A stretch of 64,000 bases of DNA from Lunularia cruciata (GCA_948567375.1 OX419759.1:39274593-39338592); one strand, 5' to 3'. Counted from the first letter of the stretch, positions 44,215 to 56,772 are shown. Numbers and translations are program-made. Notes: generated by a model from the letters alone, not told the origin.

Positions 44215-45315
44215 GAGTCTATCCTACTTATAAAGGAGTTTCATTAAGGTTTAGTGTGTGGAGGACACTTTGCAGGAAAGGTGGCTGCTTTCAAGATTCT
44301 AGATGCATGCTACCATTGGAGAGGGATTTTCAAGGATTGTCTTGATTATTGAAAAACTTGTCATATTTGTCAAGCTTTTGCTAGAAATTCTACATCCACC
44401 ACTTAGATCAATTCTATTGCTAGGACCTTGTGAGAAGTGAAGAATTGATTTTGTAGGTCCTCTCAATAGAACCCCAAGGAACAATTGGTATATTGTGGTA
44501 ATTACTGATTACTTTACCAAGTGGGTTGAAGCTAAACCATTGAGGGACAAGAATGAAGATGAAGTTGGTAGATTTCTTTATGAATGCATTATCATTAGGT
44601 TTGGATGCCCTTTGGAGTTGATTTCTAATAGAGGAGGAGAGTTTATAGGAAACATTACTATAGCCATGCTATGACATTTTTCTATCACACATAGAGTAAC
44701 TACATCCTATAAGAAGCCAAATTCCAATGGCTTGGCAGAGAGAACCAATCAGACCTTGTGCATGATGTTGGCCAAAGATGCAAAAATGGAGGGGGCTAAA
44801 CATCATTGGGACAAGAGGATTCATGCAATTTTGTGGGAATATAGGACAACCATGAAGACTTCCACCAAATATTCTCCATTTCAATTGGTATATGGTACTG
44901 AGTCTACCTTACCTATTCACTTTGATCTTCCTACCTTCCAAAGCATTCATAGGAGATTGAAGAAAACACAAGGAAGTGATGTAGAGAAGTCAAGGAAGGA
45001 ACAACTCATGGAGTTGGAAGATGCAAGAGCATTTGCTATGGTTTGAGTGGAGTACGCCCAAAGGAAACAAAAGGAGAGCTATGACAAGAAGCAGAGCAAG
45101 AAGATGGTGGAGCATTTCAAAGAAGGTAATTGAGTAATGTTGTTTGATTCTATTTGATTCAAGAGAGTGCAAAAGAAGTTTTTGCCTAAGTACTTTGGAC
45201 CTTTCATGGTGGAGAAGGTGTGAGGCAATTACACCTATGATCTTAGGGACTTGGGAGGTTGAAACTTTGATAGGATTAACCATGATAAGTTGAAGATGTA
45301 TCATAGAAGATAGAG
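44215..45315 (+). pseudogene. Integrase relic of the Ty3 element
   Basis: The HHCC zinc-binding region is visible as FHXGLVCGGHFAGK followed by DCLDY-KTCHICQ, with a stop inside. The catalytic core reads NWYIVVITDYFTKWVEAKPL (first Asp), LISNRGGEFIGN, where the usual second Asp is Asn, and NSNGLAERTNQTL with the Glu. The frame 44732-45046 continues through YRTTMKTSTKYSPFQLVYG, as in Ty3 integrases, into the C-terminal region (KKFLPKYFGPFMVEKV, then INHDKLKMYHRR). Several stops plus the Asp-to-Asn change make it inactive. Integrase would join element cDNA to the genome. Confidence 0.8.
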
Positions 45316-45361
45316 AGACCTTCAATTTGAGGACAAAGTGAAAACTTAGTCCAACGGTAAA

Positions 45362-46056
45362 TGTAACACCCATTTGTGCATGTGTGTGGTATTGTGATAT
45401 TTAGCTTGGTATTACAAGTACTTGAGAGATATTATTTATAGAGAGATAAAGGATGGTTCTAAATTAGTCATGATTTGCTAAAGTTAGTCATAGCTAAGAT
45501 AGAGGGACCTTACTTTAGAGAAAGTGGAAAAGATGAGCACTAATATTTTGAATTCTAGTGTGTTGACTTGATATTACTCCTAGGTGTTTGGCTTTGTGGA
45601 AAGAGTTGAGAACTCTTGGGCCCACAAGCCTTTTTGTTTTGGATTCTTCTATAGTCCAAGGATAACCCATGTAAAGGAATCCTTGACTTATTGGTTGGGT
45701 CAAGATAAGATCACATGCTTAGTGAAATATGCACATGTGGATGGATATTCCTTTATACTTTTTGACTTCACTTGACTTTTAGCCTAGTAACTTGAGTGAC
45801 TCCATTAATTAGTAAATTTGGTGCATAACTATTTCACAAGTATATAAACAAGGGGTGAGGAAGTACTCATCATCCTTTCATTTGCAACTATTTCTCTTTC
45901 ATTGAGTTCTCTAATGAGCAATGCTTGAGTCTTGGAGTGTTAGCCTTGGAGGAGTATGATGGAGATGGAGTTGGAGTCCTTGCTTTCTTAGTCCATGGTG
46001 CACTACCATAATAGCCATCAGAGGTTCATTTTGAGTGAGAGACAGGCTGGCTCAGA
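45362..46056 (+). repeat. 3' LTR
   Basis: Starts TGTAACACCC and ends GGCTCAGA. It is similar along its length to 42654-43344, 17504-18199 and the reverse of 59555-60247. The preceding sequence (ACTTAGTCCAACGGTAAA) is not a good polypurine tract. Confidence 0.85.
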
Positions 46057-47447
46057 GTGCACTTCTTGCACTTCACTTACTTTCTATAAGAGATAAAAGC
46101 TTGATTTTGTGCAATTTGATGAAGTGACCTATCTATAGCTTTGATCCTTGCCATTTTTCAGTCTACATCATACCATCTAGTGCAAGGGAGACCAAGTCTC
46201 TTCCTATGAGAACCTCTTGGAAATAAAGTAGTAAATGTAGATTGAAGAAGTGCAACCAACTGATCACTATGTTGTTGAAAATCAAAACTCTACTCCATAG
46301 AGGTCAATTTCTCTTAGATAGCTTGTTGGTACACATCTCTCCTATGAAAATCTAGATGGAGTTTCCTTTTAAAAGGATGCTCAATAAGTAATGTGATTTG
46401 ATTGAGGCAAGGAAGAAGGATGGCACAAGATAGAGGTGCATGGTCAAATTTAGGTTGAGGATCTAAAACAACAAAATCTAAGACAAGGTGTATAGCATTG
46501 GATGAGGTGAGCATATATTCTATGGTGCTTGATCCACCATAAGCAAAGTATGTGCTCTTGCAAGTTTCAAGAAATTGAGAAAGGCCATTCAAGATTTTCA
46601 AGTTACAACTGACCAAAGGTCAAAAATTTCTCACTCAAGGAGTTGCTAATGGAATCTAGGGAAGAGCGGGACCAGGTACTAGAATCATCTATCAAGGTAT
46701 AAATAGGGTCATTCTCAAGGTGACTCAACTCAAGGATCTAAGAGGCTTTGATCCTAGCATTGAAATCACCAAGAATTAGTACTACACCTTTCTTTTGAAA
46801 CTCTAACACATCCTTTGTCAAGGAGTGGAAAGACTGCATGGTATTGAGAGCTCTACTTGAACAGATTGGTGATATCAATGGAGCAAAGTAACAAACAGAA
46901 AGGAAGTAAGGTGTAACAACTCCTCTAATTCTCAACCATTGGTATTGTCCACTTGAGTCTTGGCCTATCAAAGAGATTGATTTCTCAGAGCCAAATTTGA
47001 CATAAGTAGCAATACCTCCAAAGCCCCTTCCTTTGTGCTGCCTCCGCTTGCTTGATGTTGAACCAATGAGAGTGAAACCTTCAATGTCTTGAATGGCATT
47101 TCCTCTATGTTCCCATGTCGCTACAAGAGTGATTAGATTAGCATTATCCCACAAAGGCTTAGCGCTGGAGTACTTGGTTGGTGTGAGGCCATGAACATTC
47201 CAAAATAACACTCTAAGGATCTAGAATTGCTATGCATTAGCTGACGATTTATTTTGAGTAATCACAACTCTATTATCTCTCAAGAATGCAACAAAACCTG
47301 CTTGTTAAGCCTCCTTCACTTTTGCTAATTTTCCCTTCTTTGCTTGCCATTGGAGAGATGTGAGATCAAGGTCTAACTAGATGCTCTACCCCTTCAATAT
47401 AGCCTTGTTTGCCATCACTGATTTCCTTTGAGTTTCTAAGCCAAACC

Positions 47448-48031
47448 TCACCAAATACTTCTTGGTTGTGCACCTTGTTGTCCCAATCTATATGCTTGCA
47501 CAATTTGAGGATCACGGACTCTCAAAGAATTGGCAATGAACTCACACATTATGGCCTTGGTGTCTTCCTTCTCAATCCTTGGCAAACGTGAAATCCTCAA
47601 GTTCTTCATTCTGACCAATTGGTTCTCCTTCTCAACCTCATGCTCTTGCAAGTAAGAGATTTGAGCCACCTTATTAGCTTCAACATAAGACCTCATCTTC
47701 ACTTCTAATGTGCCCACAATCTGTTGGAGCCCTTGAATTTGTGTAGCAATGTCACTAGCTTGTGCTCCCAAAAAAGCAACCTTCTCAAGAGCATCAACCA
47801 TCTCCTTTGTGATGTTAATAGCAAGATAATACTTTTCTTTAGGTCTTGAATCTCTTGGTTGACCAAATTCAAAGACTCTTTCACAAAGCTGATTTCAACC
47901 CTTACAACTTCCATATCATTCATGAGAGTACTCATGCACTGGGACATAGGTGCAAAGAAGCTTCTAAGCTCTTTGTGGAAGTCACTATATTTCCTATACA
48001 TTTCAGCTAATTGTTGTTGCTTCAAAGCCAT
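47448..48031 (-). pseudogene. LINE-A ORF1, two overlapping frames
   Basis: This gives the complete N-terminus: MALKQQQLAEMYRKYSDFHK, then SFFAPMSQCMSTLMNDMEVV, then KESLNLVNQEIQDLKKS, a heptad-like helical stretch. A frameshift at about 47820-47800 switches to the frame with EKVAFLGAQASDIATQIQGL, YLQEHEVEKENQLVRMKN, RISRLPRIEKEDTKAIM and YRLGQQGAQPRSIW. The C-terminal DLTSLQWQAKKG part follows in another frame at about 47300-47400. The protein would be about 265-270 residues. Confidence 0.7.
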
Positions 48032-48049
48032 ATGCTTTCACCATCTTTG

Positions 48050-49740
48050 ACTCCTCCATTATGCAAATCACTAATCACTAAAAACTTGGAGAAGCTTGTT
48101 CTAATGAGATAAGAATCACCTCATTTGGACATGTGAATGTAAACATACTATATACCAAATCTGCAATGCACAAAGCTACCAAAGGCAGCAAAAATTGAGG
48201 TACCTAGAGCTCCAAATTTTTCCTCTCAGCTCTATCTAGAAGTTTTCAATGTAAAGGTCTGAGTGAGGTGATTCTAATGACACAAATATCACTTCATTTG
48301 GATCATTGAGTACAAAGATACAATGGCTTGAATTTACACTTCAATGTTGTGATGTACAAAGAGTCATAGATTTCAAACTATCACAACTTCCTTGTCTAAC
48401 CTCCAATTGCAAAACATCAGAGCTCAATATAAAACTTGCACAATTTTTGTTCTATTGCCACAAAAACCACTAGATTTGGACCTATAAGTACAAAGCAATC
48501 GTACTTCACATGTACAAATTTTAACACCAAGTACTTGGAAGTGTTAGAGTGAAACAAATGGTCATATCATCTGCTTTGGATATTCAAATCTTGCAAAAAT
48601 GCATTCAATAAGAAGATTATGACTATGTGGTTTTTATGACACAAGAATCACCTAGATTGGGTTTTTGATTGAAGAGAACTAGCACTGCAAAGTTGGTACT
48701 CCAAACACCAAGATGCACAAGATGTGACAGAATGAGAGTTGTCACCATTGCTTGCTCAAACGTCCATATGCTGCAAACTTGGCCTTGATAGAGAGCTTGT
48801 AAGTCACAAATTTTGATGCAACAATTTTTAGTGGATTTGCACTTGTGACTGCAAAGCAATACCCCTCCAAATTCTTGCACAATCACATAGACTGCTCAAA
48901 GCTGAATTGAATCTATGAGTGAAGAGAACTGGCCCTCCAAAGTTGGTACTCCAAACACAAGATCTAGGAGTTGTGACAGAATGAGAATTGTCATCATTGC
49001 TTGCTCAGACCTCCATGTACTATGATCTTGAACTTGAACAGAGCTTGTAAGTCACACCGTCATTACTTGCTCATACCTCCATATGTTGCAAGCTAGGCCT
49101 TGAAAGAGAGCTTGTAAGTCAAAGATTCTGATACAACAATCTTCAATGGATTTACACTTGTGACCGTAGAGTAATACCCCTCCAAATTCTCACACAATCA
49201 CATAGAATCCTCAAAGCTTCCTCAAAATTCAAAACTCCAGCAATCTCTATGTACTATTCCAAACTGCACAAGATTTACCTTGAAAGAAATATCTTAGCAT
49301 GGAGCTTCCAATGAGATCCCAATCACTCCATTTACTAAAATATTGACAGAGATACAGACATTTGAAATTGCACTTCAAACCCTAAAATCTGCCAAAGATT
49401 ACATAATACGAATCCTTGTAACTTTTTTTATAGATGTGGTCTTCAATCATGCTTGATAACAATCAAAAGAATTATTCAAGGTGCATCTAGTGTCACAAAA
49501 ATCACTCCATTTGGACTCCTAATGATGAAGAAATGAAGTATCAAATATGGACCCTCTATCAGAAAATTTAGTCACTCATAACTTTCGGCACAAAGCTTAG
49601 AACGATACAATTTTGGTGTTCATGGAAAGCTCTTGGAAAGACGCTTCTAACAAGACCAAAATTGTAAGGTTTGGTCTAGTAGGTGCTGAGATATGACATG
49701 CCAAACTTTTGGGAAATCTCTCCTCTCAAACATTTGAAAT
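48050..49740 (-). repeat. LINE-A 5' leader array of the full-length copy
   Basis: Core boxes occur near 48.12, 48.30, 48.48, 48.65, 48.84, 49.14, 49.33, 49.51 and 49.67 kb. Units follow the same order as the arrays at 7600-9205 and 9206-10685, with a partial repeat of the fourth and fifth units at about 48905-49140. The array begins about 20-60 bp upstream of the ORF1 start and fills everything to the 5' end, which shows it is the leader of LINE-A and not an unrelated satellite. Confidence 0.75.
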
Positions 49741-49754
49741 CTCACAATTTGCAA

Positions 49755-51044
49755 AGTTGTTACACCTTGCTTCCCTTTTTTTTGTTACTTTGCTTCATTG
49801 ATATCACCAATCTATTCAACTGGAGCTCTAACACCATGCAACCTTTCCACTCCTTGACAAAGGATGTGTTGGAGTTTCCAAAAAAAGGTGCAATACTTGT
49901 TCTTGGTGATTTCAATGCTAGGATCCAAACCTCTTAGATCCCTAAGTTGAGTGACCTTGAGAATGACCCTATTACCTTAATAGATGGGTCTAGTACTTGG
50001 TCCCGTGCTTTCAAAGATTCCATTAGCAACTCCATAAGTGAGCACTTTTTGAGCTTTGGTACTAATTGTAACTTGAAAATCTTGAATGACCTTTCTCAAT
50101 TTCCTAAAACTTGCAAGAGCACATGCTTTGCTTCAAGTGGATCAAGCACCATAGACTATATGCTCACCTCACCCAATGATATACACCTTGTCTCACATTT
50201 TGCTATTTTAGATCCTTAACCTGAATCTGACCATGCACTTCTATCTCGTGTTATCCTTCTTCCTTTCTCCAAAATAACCACATTACCTATTGAGCATGCC
50301 TTTAGAGGGAAACTCCTTCTAGATTTTCACAACAAAGTTCTGTACCAACAAGCTATCCAAGGGAAATTGACCTCTATGAAGTGGAGTTTGAATTTTCAAC
50401 AACATAGTGATCAGTTGGTTGCACTTCTTCAATCTACATCTACTACTTTATTTCCAAGAAGTTCTCATAGGAAGAGACTTGGTCTCCCTTGCAATAGATG
50501 GTATGATGTTGATTGTAAAATGGCAAGGATCAAAGCTATGGATAGGTCACTTGATCAGATTACCGCAAATCAAGCTTTTGTCTCTAATAGAAAGTTGGTG
50601 AAGTGCAAGAAGCGTGCATTTTTGAGACTCAAGGGGATTGAGTTGAGCATTGAGTGAGGATCAATCCCAAGGCTTTTAGGAAGAATGTAACCATCAGATC
50701 TCCGTCTCCATTGCTAGACCTAAAGGAGCTTTGTAACTATATGAAGGATCTGTACTTTTTCCTTGATGCTCCAAGCTTGACACCTAGCCTTGGATCTGAT
50801 CTCACCATCTCTGAAGCTTATGTGAAGTACCAACTAAAGAATTTGGCCAATGGTAAGGCTGAAGACCTTGATGGACTTTAGCATTAGGGAAATATATGAC
50901 CGAGGTCAGTTTACATCAAACCAATTTGTTATAGATTGGTCAGATGCCCTAGGCTCTTGTCTTGGCTCACATTTCATGTGTTTTGTATTGTATTTTTAGC
51001 CTTTTGACTCTTTGGGTCATCCGGGCTTTATATTCCATTGTTTC
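49755..51044 (+). mobile_element. LINE-A, plus strand, 3' half of the second nesting level
   Basis: Resumes from 40480 within the endonuclease (VLEFPKKGAILVLGDFNARI, IDYMLTSPNDIHLV, ESDHALLS), then the linker (50367-50657) and the first part of RT (VKYQLKNLANGKAEDLDGL at about 50825-50880). It then jumps straight to the 3' UTR (GCATTAGGGAAATATATGACC), so nearly the whole RT and the C-terminal domain are deleted. The 3' tail CCATTGTTTC ends at about 51044, followed by the 8-bp repeat ATTGAATG. Confidence 0.8.
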
Positions 51045-51052
51045 ATTGAATG

Positions 51053-51232
51053 TTCTATCTACTACCAACATCCTTGTTCTACTTCTAGTTTGTGAGAGCT
51101 AGTTATATATTGAGCAATAACATGTCTTAGTGAAGTAGAAATCCTAGCCAAGAAATAATCTTGCTCACAATACACCAACATAGGATTTACAAACCGCTGA
51201 TAGAACACCATCTTGGTACCAGGTTGTTGTCA
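51053..51232 (-). mobile_element. LINE-A ORF2 C-terminal fragment
   Basis: Minus-strand sequence (LLARISTSLRHVIA, then TKMVFYQRFVNPML) that continues the copy broken at 38980. It ends at about 51232, where plus-strand endonuclease sequence begins. Confidence 0.65.
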
Positions 51233-51236
51233 TCTT

Positions 51237-53238
51237 AGTATTGAGTTGTTGCCAACTTTCCCCTCCTTAACAAAGGGTGTGTTGGAGTTTCAAAGTAAAG
51301 GTGTAGTACTTGTTCTTGGTGATTTCAATGTTAGGATCCAAGCTTCTTAGATTCTTGATTTCAATGACCTTGAGAATGACCCTTTCTATAGCTTGCTAGA
51401 CCATTCTAGTGCTTAGTCCCACTTTTCCAAAGATCTTTTGTCCAACCCCTTGAGTGAGCACATTTTGAGCTTTTGTACCAATTGTAGCTTGAGGATCTTG
51501 AATGGTCTTTCTCAATATCCTGAAACCTTTAAGAGCACATGCTTTGCTTTTGGTGGATCAAGCACGGTAGATTATTTTCTCACCTCACCTAATGATATAC
51601 AATTTTTTATAGATTTTGCTTATTTAGATTATCAACTGACCATGCACCTCTATCTTGTGCCATCCTTCTTCCTTGCTCCAATAGAACCACATTACCTATT
51701 GAGCATGCCTTTAGAGGAAAACTCCTTCTATATTGTCACAACAAAGATCTGTACCAACAAGCAATCCAAGAGAAATTGACCTCTATGGAGTGGAGTTTTG
51801 ATCTTCAACAGCGTAGTGATCAGTTTGTTGAACTTCTTCAATCTACGTCTACTACTTTATTTCCAAGAGGTTCTCACAGGAAGAAACTTGGTCTCCCTTG
51901 CAATAGATGGTATGATGTTGACTGTAAAATGGCAAGGATTGAAGCTATGGATAGGTCACTTGATCAGATTGCAAAAAAATAAGCTTTTGTCTCTTATAGA
52001 AAGTTGGTGAAGTGCAAGAAGTGGGCATTTTTGAGACTCCAGGGGTTGAGTTGAGCATTAAGTTGAGGAGGAATCCCAAGGCTTTTAGGAAGAATGTAAC
52101 CATCAGATCTCCATCTCCATCGCTGGACCTCAACGAGCTTTGTAACTATGTGAAGGATCTGTACTTCTTCCTTGATGCTCGAAGCATGACACCTAGCCTT
52201 GGATCTGATCTCACCATCTCTGAAGCTGATGTCAAGTACCAACTGAAGAAGTTGGCCAATGGTAAGGCTAAGGACCTTGATGGACTATTTGTGAATTTTT
52301 GAAGTGGGGTGGTAGCCATCTGATTCCAGTACTCACTTCTCTCTTGAATGTGGCAATCAGGTGTGGCTTTCCTGATAGATGGTGCTTGAAGAAGGTAGTT
52401 CCTATTCACAAGTTTGGCCAGAGGGATGTTATCACCAATTACTATACCATACTAGTTGGCAGTATCTTTGCCAAGTTGTATGGTCAAATTTTGGATTCTA
52501 GGTTGAGTACTTGGGTTGAAAAGTACAGAATTTGAGCTAAGTGCCAAGTTGGTTTGAGATCAGGCTTTGATACCTTGGACCACCTATTGGTAATCCATGT
52601 TTTGTGGTGGAAATCTAAGGGTGTTGGGAGAGCTCTCTATGTTGCATTCATTGATTCATTTAGGAAGGCCTTTGATAAGGTGCTTAGGAAATCTCTAAGT
52701 GAGAGACTCATTGAAGTTGGTGTTTCACCAGATCTGATTGGTGCTATCTCTAGCACCAAGAAAGTGGTTATGAGACTTTCAAGTTTGACCTCTCAAGATG
52801 TCGTTAGCACAATGGGTGTGATTCATTCTATCTCCAACTCTATTTGGAATCTTCATCAATGATCTAGAGACTACTCATGGAAGCTAGAGCTACAAGTGCA
52901 CAAGTTGGCTCTTTGATGATACATGCACTCTTTTATGCAAATGATGTAGTTCTCCTCTCCACCAATCCAAAGATTTTACAAAAGCTCTTGGATTCTCTTC
53001 TTTCCTTTTGCAGTCAAACTAAGATGGAGGTGAACCTTGACAAGTCCAAGGTGATTGTGGTGGGTTTTAAAGGTGTCACACCTTTCTTTTTTTATGGATA
53101 GCAATTGGAGCATGTTTCTTCTTATAAGTACTTGGGCCTTGAGTTTTCTCATGACTATAGTTGGTCTACTTGTGTGAAGATAAATCAATGTAGGGTTTAG
53201 AGCTTTGTATTCACTCATGAATCACTCTAGACTTGCTC
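51237..53238 (+). mobile_element. LINE-A fragment: endonuclease to mid-RT
   Basis: Starts in the endonuclease (VLEFQSKGVVLVLGDFN), passes IDxMLTSPNDIQ, the linker (51776-52010), RT N-terminus (52012-52300), WCLKKVVPIHKFGQRDV, a changed ALYVAFIDSFRKAFDKVL with an inserted SF, and YAND in place of YADD (about 52935). It ends at about 53238 in the FRALYSLMNHSRLAX region, where the strand switches. No 3' end is present. Confidence 0.75.
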
Positions 53239-53832
53239 AACCAACTAATCACTACATTATTGAAAATCAAAACTCCATTCCATAGAGCTCAACTGGATGG
53301 CTTGTTGGTATAGATCTCACTTGTGAAAATCTAGATGGAGTTTCCCTCTAAAGGTATGGTCAATAGGTAATGTGGTTCTATTGAGGCAAGAAAGAAGGAT
53401 GGCACAAGATACATGTGCTTGGTCAAATTCAAGTTGAGGATCTAAAAAAACAAAATCTGAGACAAGGTGTATATCATTGGCTAAAGTGAGCATATAATCT
53501 ATAGTGCTTGATCCACCTTAAGTGCTTTTACAAGTTTTTGGAAATTGAGAAAGGTCATTCAAGATCTTCAAGCTACAATTGGTACCAAAGCTCAAAAAGT
53601 GCTCACTCATGAGGTTGGACATAGGATCCTTGGAAGAGTGGGACCTAAGTACTAGAATGGTCTATCAAACTATGGAAAGGGTCATTCTCAAGGTCAATCA
53701 ACTCAAGAATCTGAGAAGCTTGGATCCTAGCATTGAAATCACCAAGAACAAGTATTGCACCTTTACTTTGAAACTCTAACACATCCTTTGTCAAAAAATC
53801 TAAAAACTCTAACGCATCCTTTGAGTGGAAAG
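53239..53832 (-). mobile_element. LINE-A fragment: linker and endonuclease, first part
   Basis: The minus-strand linker/endonuclease joins plus-strand RT at 53238/53239. It runs to GGAAAGGTTGCATG (53832), where the 3' end of another LINE-A is inserted, and continues at 54912 (GAAAGGTGTTGAGCACTCC). Confidence 0.7.
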
Positions 53833-54911
53833 GTTGCATGAAACAATGAAATATAAAGCCCGGAAGACCCAAAGAGTCAAAAGGCTGAAAACATAACACA
53901 AAACACATGAAATATGAGCCAAGGCAAGAGCCTAGGACATCTGATCAATCTGTAACAAATTGGTCTAATGTAAACTAATCCCGGTCATATACTTCCTTAA
54001 TGCTAAAGCCTCAATCTATAAGAGAGTTGAGAAATCACTACAACTAATCTAATGTTTATCTTTGATCTACTGGTAACAAGGACACTCAACAAACACATGG
54101 TGCTCATCCTCAACTTTGCTTATAGTACACAATAAGCAAAGTCACTTGGAGTGCTCTATCTAGTGCAAATATCCTTGTTCTACTTTTAGTCAATGAGAGC
54201 TAATTCTATACTGAGCAATCGCATGTCTAAGTGAAGTAGAAATCCTAGCCAAGAGAAAATCTTGTTCAAAATACACCAACATAGGACTTACAAATTGCTC
54301 ATAGACCACCAACTTAGTACCGGATTCTTGCCATAAACAAAGTAAGAACTGCTCTTTGATCACCTCTTGTAGTGCAATAGGCTCCAATCTCCAATGTTGT
54401 TCAGAAACATTCCACCTTGTAGCCCATGCAATCAGATCTATAAACCATCCAATGGATAGAGTGGCATGGAAAGCTTGGTAGGGAAGTCTTTCATGCTCCA
54501 TGGACCTCATCTTAGTAGCATATGTGAGAGCTAAAAACAAACTTTAAGCCTCAAGAGGTAAGAAGCTTGTTTCAACAAGCAACAATACATAAGGAGTTTG
54601 AGTCCTCACTCCAACTTCATCACACAAAAATATTTTCTAAACTTTCTCCACCGTTTGCCACCATGTCTTCTTAGTACCTAGACCCCAAATTTGAGCACCA
54701 TAAAGAACCACTAGTTGCACAAGAACCTTGAACAACACCTTCTTCAACTCCCATGTGGTAAGATGAGCAAGTCTAGAGCTATTCATGAGTGAATACAAAG
54801 CTCTAAACCCTACATTGATTCTCATCTTCACACAAGTAGACTTACTATTGTTATGAGAAAACTCAAGGCCCAAGTACTTATAAGAAGAAACTTGCTCCAA
54901 ACATTGTCCAT
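53833..54911 (-). mobile_element. LINE-A copy truncated in ORF2, nested in the endonuclease of another
   Basis: The 3' tail AAACAATGAAATATAAAGCCC is at 53833, then the 3' UTR with hairpin, C-terminal motif, C-terminal domain (54190-54540) and the region just after YADD (LEQVSSYKYLGLEFSH at about 54860-54905). It is 5'-truncated at 54911, about 1.08 kb long. The flanks GAAAGGTTGCATG and GAAAGGTG are probably a decayed target duplication. Confidence 0.8.
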
Positions 54912-56190
54912 CAAGAAAGGTGTTGAGCACTCCACTTGAATAGATTGGTGATGTCAATGGAGCAAAGTACAAAAGAGCAAGGAAGCATGGTACAGCAACT
55001 CTTCCAATCTTCAACCATTAGTATTGCCCACTTGAATCTTGGCTTATCAAAGAGACTGATTTTTGAAAGCCAAATATGGCCTACGTAGCAATACCTCTAT
55101 GTTACCTTCACTTATTCCAAGTTCAATCTACAAGAGTGAAACTTGCAATGGCTTGAATGGTCCTTCCTTCATGTTCCCATGTCTCTACAAGATTTATCAA
55201 ATCAATATCATCTCACAAACACTTAGCACTTGAGTACTTGGTATGTATGAGACCATGAACATTCCAAAATAGCACTCTAAGGGTCTAGAATTGTTATCCA
55301 GTAGTTGATGATCTCTTTTGAGTGACACAGCTATATTATCTCTCACGAATGCAATCAAAAGCTCTCAGTCAAAAGCTCTTGAGTACCTCTTTCAAATGAA
55401 CCAAAAATCAACTCATTTGAGCAAATAGATATTGAGTTATGGACTCTAGAGTTTTCTATGCTTAACTTCTAAACCTCATTGAGTCACAGAATTCAAATGC
55501 TTAAAACCTCAAACACAAATCTTTTAATTCTATGAAAATAGTTTCAATCAATAGCTCTTGACAAGATGCTTTTAATGAGACCAAGATCATCTCATTTGAA
55601 GATGTGAGTCTAAAGTTCCACCCTCTGAAAGCTGTTGATGTGAGCAACACCAAGCACATAGGATCACAGATTGATGAAACTCAAAACTTGCTTCAAAAAA
55701 CTCCAATTTCATCAAACAGGTATTCAAAAGAAATCACTTTCATGGATGTTCCCAATGAGCCTAAGATTGAATATTTGGGCATGGAACCAAAAAGTTACAA
55801 TGTGTTGAAATTTGAGCACAAACTCTAAAATCTGCCAAAGATGACACAATTTGAATCTTCATAACTGTTTGTGTCAATGTGATCTTCAAGCGTGCTTAGT
55901 ATCAATCAAAGAGCTTCTCAAGGTGCATCCAATGTCACAAAATCATACCATTTTGACACCATATGATGAAGATTTGAACTCCCAAATCTGGATCCTTTGT
56001 CAGAAATTTCAATCATTCATAACTTTTTGCATAGAGCTCAAAAAAATGAAATCTTGGTAGCTAAGGAAAGCTCTTGGCAAGGCGCTTCAAGAAAAACAAA
56101 AATCATAAAGTTGGGACAACTAGGTGCTGAGATATGGCATGCTAAAATTTTGGAACTCCTCTCCTCTCAAAGTTTTGAGTATACTTGATT
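54912..56190 (-). mobile_element. LINE-A fragment: endonuclease start and leader units, ORF1 deleted
   Basis: Continues from 53832 through the endonuclease start (to about 55350), then leaps into leader units (55360-56190), with core boxes near 55.40, 55.59, 55.77, 55.95 and 56.11 kb. The 5'-end mark CTCCTCTCCTCTCAAAG lies at 56157. ORF1 is missing, as in the copy at 18361-19695. Confidence 0.7.
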
Positions 56191-56772
56191 GACCACACAA
56201 TCACCTTGGACATGTCAAGGTTCACATTCATCTTTGTTTGGTTGCAAAACAAAAGAAGAGAATCCAACAACCTCTATAAAATCTCTAGATTGGTGGAAAG
56301 GAGCACTATATCAACTACATAAAGGAGTGCATGAATCATCAAAGAGCCAACATGTACACCTATAGCTTCCATGAATACTCTCTAGGTCATTGATGAAGAT
56401 TGAAAACAAAATTAGAGATAGAGAGCAACCTTGGATCGTTCCCATTGTGTTAAGGACATCTTGAGAACTCAAAAATGAGAGTCTCACAATCACCTTATCA
56501 TAGAGTCAAGAGATAGCACCAATCAGATCCGGTGAAACACCAACTTCAATGAGTCTTTCACTTAGAGATTTCTTAAGCACCTCATCAAAGGCCTTCTTGA
56601 AATCAATAAATGCAATATAGAAAGCGCTTCCAACATCTTTGGACTTTTGCCACAAAGCACTTAGTACTAATAAATGATCCAAAGTACTTAAGCTTGATCT
56701 GAAACTAGCTTGGCATTTGGCACAAATTTTGTACTTTTCAGCCCAAGTACTCAACCTTGGTTCCAACATTTG
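56191..56772 (-). pseudogene. LINE-A RT fragment
   Basis: Minus-strand RT from LSTWAEKYKICAKCQASFRS (about 56740) through FYIAFIDFKKAFDEVLKKSL, ERLIEVGVSPDLIGAIS, TIQGCSLSLILFSIFINDLE and on past the catalytic box, ending in the VNLDKSKVI-like region reading MNVNLDMSKVIVW at 56200. The catalytic box is altered (YVVDIV-like reading, no YADD). It has no 5' or 3' end. Confidence 0.7.

Larger units (their letters stand above)
42654..46056 (+). mobile_element. Ty3-type LTR retrotransposon, internally deleted
   Basis: Two LTRs (42654-43344 and 45362-46056) flank a roughly 2.0-kb interior holding only RNase H and integrase relics. Gag, protease and most of the RT are missing. The LTRs are clearly related but carry many differences, including in the flanks of their ends (CTAACA against CTCAGA), suggesting an old insertion. 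RNase H preceding integrase is the Ty3 order. It lies inside LINE-A ORF2 linker sequence, which reads GAGTCTTGAGAATATCT before and GTGCACTTCTTGCAC after; a target duplication cannot be called with confidence. Confidence 0.85.
46057..49754 (-). mobile_element. Full-length LINE-A, 5' part
   Basis: Continues from 42653. On the minus strand it holds the linker (46080-46310), endonuclease (46314-47211, with FDHAPLS and VLILGDFNARI intact), ORF1 (47448-48031, start MALKQQQLAEMYRKYSDFHK) and the 5' leader array (48050-49740) with the 5'-end mark at about 49715. A 5-bp repeat AGTTG borders the whole element (40481-40485 and 49755-49759). Without the Ty3 insertion the copy totals about 5.87 kb, the best estimate of LINE-A full length here. 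Confidence 0.85.
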
